Origin: Nocardioides pantholopis
GTDB lineage: Bacteria; Actinomycetota; Actinomycetes; Propionibacteriales; Nocardioidaceae
Length of the DNA stretch: 64,000 nucleotides
Reading direction: 5' to 3'
NCBI RefSeq assembly: GCF_003710085.1
Contig: NZ_CP033324.1
Location: 2,117,501 to 2,181,500 of the forward strand
Shown here: in pieces, positions 60,129 to 64,000 of the stretch
How positions within the stretch are numbered: position 1 is the first letter of the stretch
How the letters are laid out: every line of letters begins with the position of its first letter
Notes under the pieces: generated by a model
What the model was told of the DNA's origin: nothing
The model's database searches: none
The model's input: the letters and a program-made list of their open reading frames with translations, nothing else
Translations under genes and position numbers: made by a program

Positions 60129-61064
60129 ATGCGTTTCAACCCCAAGGCTCGGCTCGACCCGGGGCGGGTCCGCGACGCGGGGCGCGGTGGCGGGTCCGGC
60201 GGTCTCGGCGGCGGCGCGGGCCTGCGGATCCCGGGCGGGCTGCCGGTGGGCGGGGGCGTCGGCGGGGTGGTCCTGGTCGTCGCGATCTTCCTCCTCGTCC
60301 AGTTCGCCGGCGGTGGCACCAGCGGCTCCGGTGGAGGCTTCGGCGCCGCGCCGGACACGGCCCGGATGGCCGACTCCGAGCGGTACGCCGGGTGCGACAC
60401 GGGCGCGGACGCCAACGAGGACCCCGACTGCCGGCGGGTCGGCACCGAGAACTCCCTGCACGACTTCTGGAGCGACGAGCTCGGCGCCGACTTCCGTCCG
60501 ATCAGCCGCCTGGTCACCTTCACCGGCCAGGTGTCCACCGGCTGCGGGCGGGCCGGCTCCGAGGTCGGGCCGTTCTACTGCCCGGTCGACGAGAGCGTCC
60601 ACCTCGACACCTCGTTCTTCGACGCCGTCCTGGCCCGGCAGCTCGGCGGCCCCAGCGGCGGGTTCGTCGAGCCCTACGTGCTCGCGCACGAGTACGGCCA
60701 CCACGTGCAGAACCTCCTCGGCACGATGGGCAAGGTCCGCACCCAGCAGGGCCCGCGCAGCGACGCCGTACGCCTGGAGCTGCAGGCGGACTGCTACGCG
60801 GGCATGTGGGCGTACGCCGCGACCTCGACCGAGGACGCCGACGGCGAGGTCCTCATCGTCGACCTCACCGAGCAGGACGTGAGCGAGGCGCTGGCCGCGG
60901 CCGAGGCGATCGGCGACGACCGGATCCAGCAGCGGGCCCGGGGTCAGGTCACCCCCGAGACCTGGACGCACGGGTCGGCGAAGCAGCGGATGGCGTGGTT
61001 CCGCACCGGCTTCGAGCAGGGGTCGCTGGAGTCCTGCGACACCTTCGCGGCGGCTGCTTTGTAA
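60129..61064 (+). CDS. YpfJ-type neutral zinc metallopeptidase
   Basis: The 311-aa protein has a glycine-rich N terminus, one membrane helix near residues 45-65 (GGVVLVVAIFLLVQFAGGG), and a metallopeptidase domain with HEYGHHVQNLLG (HExxH) and ELQADCYAGMWAY supplying the third ligand. It is a membrane-anchored extracytoplasmic protein. A GAGGAGAACC site precedes ATG 60129. Confidence 0.92.
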   Translation: MRFNPKARLDPGRVRDAGRGGGSGGLGGGAGLRIPGGLPVGGGVGGVVLVVAIFLLVQFAGGGTSGSGGGFGAAPDTARMADSERYAGCDTGADANEDPDCRRVGTENSLHDFWSDELGADFRPISRLVTFTGQVSTGCGRAGSEVGPFYCPVDESVHLDTSFFDAVLARQLGGPSGGFVEPYVLAHEYGHHVQNLLGTMGKVRTQQGPRSDAVRLELQADCYAGMWAYAATSTEDADGEVLIVDLTEQDVSEALAAAEAIGDDRIQQRARGQVTPETWTHGSAKQRMAWFRTGFEQGSLESCDTFAAAAL

Positions 61065-61065
61065 A

Positions 61066-61087
61066 GTCTCGCGGCTGCACGCGAGAC
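61066..61087 (+). terminator. Hairpin after the metallopeptidase gene
   Basis: GTCTCGCG (61066-61073) pairs perfectly with CGCGAGAC (61080-61087) around a 6-nt loop, directly after the stop codon. It separates the metallopeptidase from the receiver gene. Confidence 0.65.
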
Positions 61088-61135
61088 AACGGCCACCGCG
61101 GCCGAGTCGCGACACACCGCGGGTGACGGACCCGA

Positions 61136-61141
61136 TAGCGT
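61136..61141 (+). promoter_or_regulatory. -10 box TAGCGT of the receiver gene
   Basis: TAGCGT ends 7 nt before GTG 61149 with no ribosome-binding site between, so the receiver gene probably has its own leaderless promoter. No good -35 is visible. Confidence 0.45.
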
Positions 61142-61148
61142 TCCGCTC

Positions 61149-61550
61149 GTGACCAGCGACCACGCTCCCGAGACCACGAGCCTGCGCGTGCTCGTCGCTG
61201 ACGACTTCGAGCCGGTCCGCACCCTCGCCGTGCGGATGCTGGCCAAGCTCGGCCATGAGGACGCCGACGAGGCGGAGGACGGCCAGCAAGCCGTCGACGC
61301 CCTGGCCGCGAAGAAGTACGACGTGCTCTTCCTCGACCTCTCCATGCCGCGGCTCACCGGGCAGGAGGTCGTGCGCTGGCTCAACGCCCACCCCGACCGC
61401 CGGGAGGGCCTGACCATCGTCGTCATCAGCGCCTCCGCCCACGAGGAGCGCCCGGTGCTCAACGAGCTCGGCGTGACCCATGTGCTGCCCAAGCCCTTCC
61501 GCCTGCAGCAGATCGCGGACGTGCTCGAGGGGATCCGCGCCACGTCCTGA
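61149..61550 (+). CDS. Stand-alone response-regulator receiver protein
   Basis: The 133-aa protein is a single CheY-like receiver domain. Acidic pocket residues Asp18-Asp19 (LVADDFEPVR), the phospho-acceptor Asp63 (LFLDLSMPRLTG), Ser94 (VVISASA) and Lys115 (LPKPFRLQQI) are all in place. No DNA-binding output domain follows, so it acts by protein contact or phosphorelay. It is the first gene of the right-end locus and is the natural partner of the histidine kinase three genes on, although the peptide ORF and P450 lie between. Confidence 0.92.
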   Translation: MTSDHAPETTSLRVLVADDFEPVRTLAVRMLAKLGHEDADEAEDGQQAVDALAAKKYDVLFLDLSMPRLTGQEVVRWLNAHPDRREGLTIVVISASAHEERPVLNELGVTHVLPKPFRLQQIADVLEGIRATS

Positions 61551-61646
61551 CGGGAGGACTGGACCTGTCGGCTAAACCTTCCCCGGCGGACTCGCCTGAC
61601 AGTTAGATTGCGCAGGTCAGGGAGCACATCTAGGGAAGGAACCCCC
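61551..61646 (+). promoter_or_regulatory. Leader region of the short peptide ORF: possible promoter and strong RBS
   Basis: The ribosome-binding site GGGAAGGA (61633-61640) is 6 nt from the ATG, one of the best in the window. TAGATT (61604-61609) is a plausible -10, without a good -35. CTGTC (61565-61569) and GACAG (61598-61602) arms form a loose dyad around it. So the peptide may be expressed separately from the receiver gene. Confidence 0.4.
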
Positions 61647-61739
61647 ATGCTGAAGAAGTTCATGGAGCGTCGTGCCGTCGCCCGTGCGGGCCGCGCCCTT
61701 AGCTCGTACTACGGCTGGGTCCCGGGCCCGCGGGTCTGA
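61647..61739 (+). CDS. 30-residue peptide ORF, candidate RiPP precursor
   Basis: This ORF is too short for usual gene calling. The first 18 residues are basic and amphipathic (Lys/Arg-rich with spaced Leu, Phe, Met, Ala), as expected for a recognition leader. The last 12 residues are SSYYGWVPGPRV, which concentrates Tyr21, Tyr22 and Trp24, the side chains that P450 enzymes cross-link in biarylitide-, cittilin- and tryptorubin-type peptides. A strong Shine-Dalgarno site precedes the ATG, a 14-bp hairpin follows the stop, and a P450 gene comes next. No transporter or protease is visible before the window ends. An alternative is a regulatory leader peptide for attenuation of the P450 gene. Real translation is likely; function is inferred. 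Confidence 0.6.
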   Translation: MLKKFMERRAVARAGRALSSYYGWVPGPRV

Positions 61740-61757
61740 ACGCGATCAACGAGCATC

Positions 61758-61794
61758 ACGGCGCCGTGAGGGCCGATGATCCTCACGGCGCCGT
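61758..61794 (+). terminator. Perfect 14-bp hairpin between peptide ORF and P450 (attenuator candidate)
   Basis: ACGGCGCCGTGAGG (61758-61771) pairs exactly with 61781-61794 around a 9-nt loop. It starts 19 nt after the peptide stop and covers the earliest P450 start (GTG 61766). It would limit read-through so that the short peptide message exceeds the enzyme message, or it may control P450 translation. Confidence 0.7.
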
Positions 61795-62854
61795 CCTGCG
61801 AGCTGCCGGGTCCCCGACCCCGGTCAGCCTCGGGAACGGCGCAGTCCTGGTGACCACACTCGAAGACTCACGCCAGGTCCTGACGTCACCCACGGACTTC
61901 GCGGTTCCGTTTGATGTGAGCCGAAAGCGCGTCCGGCGGGGTGGCATATCTTCTCCAGGTTCGCAGAGGCCCACGGCCGTGCTCACCGCGCCTGCGGTGC
62001 GCAGGGGGCACACCGTGTTCGAATCAGAACTCGCGGCCACAACATCCGGCCTGTCGGGGGAGATCGACGCCCTCGTGCTCCTGCGTCGACCCGTCGCCCG
62101 TTCGACCGCTGCGGCGCTTCTGCCTCAGGTAGACGCCCGGACCCACAAAGCGGTCGGTGACCTCGTCCTCGCCTGGATTGACGCCCTCGGCCCGGTCATC
62201 TCCGCACCAAGTCCACCTCGACCATGGTCAAGGATTCGCCGCACCGAGCAACACGCGCATCGGCAACTGATCAACAAGCTCCGGGGCGCGCGTTGCGAAG
62301 ACCCGGCTGCAGTGGCGACCGCTCTCGCGGCAGGCACCCAGGTACCGATCGCAGCCGGAGCCTGGTGCTTGGCCCTGCTGGGATCGCGTCCAGATCTGCA
62401 TGCTGCTGTCGGTGACCCCCAATGGGCCACGGCGTTCGTCTGGGAGGTGCTGCGCCTCGTCCCGCCTACCTGGGTGCTGCCGCGGGTTTCGACGCGGCGC
62501 GTGAGGCTTGGGCGCTCGACGGTGGACCGTTACACACCGGTCCTCGTGAGTCCCGTCGCCCTCGGCCAACTTGCCGCTTCGGCGCCGGGACCCGAGCAGG
62601 GCGAGAGCGAGCTCGCGAAGCTGGACCCAGGCCGCTGGGTCTCGTCCACCCAGCGGCCTGGGGCTTGGCTCCCCTTCGGCGCCGGTCCCCACGCCTGCCC
62701 CGGGAAGAACCTCGGCATCGCGCAACTGACCACCACCGTGGCATGGGCCAGCACCGTCCCCCTGCGACCGTCCGGCTCGGTGGACGTCGACTCGACCAGG
62801 GGCTTGACCCCCAGTCCATCAACTTTCCATGTCCGTGCAGCCCCAGACGCCTAG
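61766..62854 (+). CDS. Divergent short cytochrome P450
   Basis: The 362-aa protein is shorter than the usual 390-420 aa. It keeps the K-helix motif EVLR (227-230), the PR pair of the following strand (VLPRVSTRRV) and the heme loop FGAGPHACPG with Cys311 as iron ligand. The I-helix region AAGTQVP (188-194) lacks the usual acid-threonine pair for oxygen activation, as in some P450s that couple phenols rather than hydroxylate. GTG 61766 is the first in-frame start after a stop at 61700, has no ribosome-binding site and lies in the hairpin, so translation may depend on reinitiation from the peptide ORF. Codons such as ATA, TTT, TCT and CGA, rare elsewhere in the window, suggest different ancestry. 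Confidence 0.82.
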   Translation: MRADDPHGAVLRAAGSPTPVSLGNGAVLVTTLEDSRQVLTSPTDFAVPFDVSRKRVRRGGISSPGSQRPTAVLTAPAVRRGHTVFESELAATTSGLSGEIDALVLLRRPVARSTAAALLPQVDARTHKAVGDLVLAWIDALGPVISAPSPPRPWSRIRRTEQHAHRQLINKLRGARCEDPAAVATALAAGTQVPIAAGAWCLALLGSRPDLHAAVGDPQWATAFVWEVLRLVPPTWVLPRVSTRRVRLGRSTVDRYTPVLVSPVALGQLAASAPGPEQGESELAKLDPGRWVSSTQRPGAWLPFGAGPHACPGKNLGIAQLTTTVAWASTVPLRPSGSVDVDSTRGLTPSPSTFHVRAAPDA

Positions 62855-62867
62855 GCTTCACGTCGAT

Positions 62868-64000
62868 ATGTCGGAGTTCGTACGCAGGTTCGCCGCTCTG
62901 CAGCCGTTGGACCCTAGCTCCGGGCCTTCCGCTGCGGCGGCGCAGTTGACGCAGACCATCTTGGTCGGCGATGGCGGAATCGCCGACGCCGTGGAGCAGG
63001 CGTCGCACCTGATGCAAAGCCATCCGGGAGTGGACGCCGTCACAGCCTCCCTCACGGTCGTCGCACCAGAATCCACCGCGGGATGGGTCAACCTCCGCGA
63101 CCGAGTCTGGCTGCGGGAGTGGAACCGACCGGGTGTTGGATGCTCGGTAGTCCCGGCCGGCGGCGACGGGTCCCCGCGAGCGCTCACCTTGCCCTGGCTG
63201 TCCCCACTGGCACGGGTCGATGTCGTGACCGTGATCGACACGGAGCTGCTCCCACCCGAGGCGGAACAGGATCGTGTCGAACTGTTGGCCTGCGGAGTGC
63301 GCGCGTCGGCGACCCGAACGATCGCCAGGGAGGGGGTTCTCTATGGGAGCCTGGCCATCGCCCGCGAGACCCCCGGGGAGTGGGATCGCACGGTCATCGC
63401 AGACCTAAGGCTTCTCACTTCGGCGCTTGCCTCGCGATTGGCTGAGGTCCGGGCGCGAACCTCACTCGCCGATGCCATCGAGCGTGGCGACCAAGCCCGA
63501 GACGCTCAAACCCATTTCTTCGCCGCGGTCGGGCACGAGCTCCGCACGCCGATCGCAGCGATCCTAGGATCCGCCGAGATCATGGCCGCAGACGCGCACG
63601 AGTTCGCGGAAGGCGCGGGCTCCGTCGATGCCAGCACGTTCGCCCGAACCGTCCAGTCCGACGCCTCCGTCGTGATCAGCGCCGGCGAGCAACTACTCGC
63701 CATCGTGGAGGAGTTGCTCAGCACAGGGCAGGAACTCGGTGCACGGACCGAACGCGGACCGGTGGCCATCGAGAGCGCAGTCGGTGACGTTCTGCATTGG
63801 CTCCGCACCACTGCCAGGACCGCGGATGTCAACCTGGGATCCCACGTGCCCGATGGCCTACACGCCAGCACTACGCCGTCAGCCCTCCGCCAGATCCTCA
63901 CCAACCTCGTGGGGAACGCCATCGCCTACCACCGGCCGGGCGGAAGCGTGCACGTCAGCGCCTCCCGCGCGATCGACGAGTTCGGGGATCCGCGGATCCG
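62868..64000 (+). CDS. GAF-domain sensor histidine kinase, 3' end cut by window edge
   Basis: The visible 377 residues have no membrane segment or signal peptide. Residues about 30-195 resemble a GAF sensor domain (VLYGSLAIARETPGEWD, DLRLLTSALASRLAEVRA). The HisKA dimerisation domain follows with the phospho-acceptor His223 in VGHELRTPIAAILG, and the ATPase N-box is NLVGNAIAYHRPGGSV (about 346-361). The G-boxes are outside the window. It starts 13 nt after the P450 stop; an in-frame ATG at 62829 overlapping the P450 end is an alternative. It probably senses an intracellular ligand, perhaps the modified peptide, and phosphorylates the nearby receiver. Confidence 0.88.
   Translation, partial: MSEFVRRFAALQPLDPSSGPSAAAAQLTQTILVGDGGIADAVEQASHLMQSHPGVDAVTASLTVVAPESTAGWVNLRDRVWLREWNRPGVGCSVVPAGGDGSPRALTLPWLSPLARVDVVTVIDTELLPPEAEQDRVELLACGVRASATRTIAREGVLYGSLAIARETPGEWDRTVIADLRLLTSALASRLAEVRARTSLADAIERGDQARDAQTHFFAAVGHELRTPIAAILGSAEIMAADAHEFAEGAGSVDASTFARTVQSDASVVISAGEQLLAIVEELLSTGQELGARTERGPVAIESAVGDVLHWLRTTARTADVNLGSHVPDGLHASTTPSALRQILTNLVGNAIAYHRPGGSVHVSASRAIDEFGDPRI

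Noticed and set aside
61766..62854. P450 pseudogene
   Set aside because: The frame is open throughout and heme, ExxR and PR motifs are intact, so shortness alone is not enough.

Overview
The window is very GC-rich DNA from a high-GC actinomycete. Most third codon positions are G or C, GTG starts are common, and many genes carry a TANNNT box 6 to 10 nt before the start codon, as expected for leaderless mRNAs. The gene content (GuaB1, InhA-type FabI, a FadE23/FadE24-like pair, a Fur-catalase pair, arabinan use) fits a member of the Nocardioidaceae, probably Nocardioides. That taxonomic call is inference from gene content, not from a marker gene. I see no rRNA, tRNA, transposase or CRISPR array.

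Layout. 1-10 kb: an arabinan/arabino-oligosaccharide locus made of ABC importer genes (the ATPase is cut by the window edge), a GH43-like lipoprotein, a GH51 arabinofuranosidase, a LacI regulator and a large secreted GH43 enzyme. GTTG-type palindromes lie over the GH51 promoter and in front of the secreted GH43 gene. 10-22 kb: mixed genes (PfpI-like protein, LysR-type ligand domain without HTH, BCCT transporter, GuaB1, ankyrin protein, galactokinase, histone H1-like protein, acyl-CoA dehydrogenase pair, homogentisate dioxygenase, peptide deformylase). 22.5-28.3 kb: a tightly overlapping six-gene type III polyketide synthase cluster (SrsA/B/C-like plus UbiA and a nucleotide-sugar-type reductase) with an 84-bp array of four 21-bp repeats in front of it. 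28-36 kb: TrmH methyltransferase, CysG/CobA fusion, PEBP protein, FMN reductase/LLM pair, SpoIIE-type phosphatase and Fur-catalase. 36-44 kb: an operon resembling gamma-glutamyl polyamine/amine catabolism, then GDPD and a hydrolase. It ends in four 26-bp tandem repeats and a perfect 70-bp palindrome. 44-61 kb: mostly housekeeping genes (SerB, FabI/FabG, MoaA, SURF1, ABC exporter, ABC-F protein, YpfJ-type metallopeptidase).

The most interesting part is the right end (61.1-64.0 kb). A stand-alone receiver protein is followed by a 30-codon ORF with a strong ribosome-binding site, whose peptide ends SSYYGWVPGPRV. Next come a perfect 14-bp hairpin, a short divergent cytochrome P450 that keeps the ExxR and FGxGxHxCxG motifs, and a soluble GAF-type histidine kinase that runs off the window. 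I read this as a candidate minimal P450-modified ribosomal peptide (RiPP) locus embedded in a two-component system. The peptide is too short for ordinary ORF calling, and the base composition of the P450 and kinase differs from the rest of the window.

How they work together: the left locus would import and trim arabinose-containing sugars under LacI control; the type III PKS locus would make and decorate a phenolic lipid or prenylated quinone; the 36-42 kb operon would take up and degrade an amine or polyamine; the right-end locus may make a cross-linked peptide that signals through the adjacent kinase and receiver. These roles rest on motif and neighbourhood reading only.
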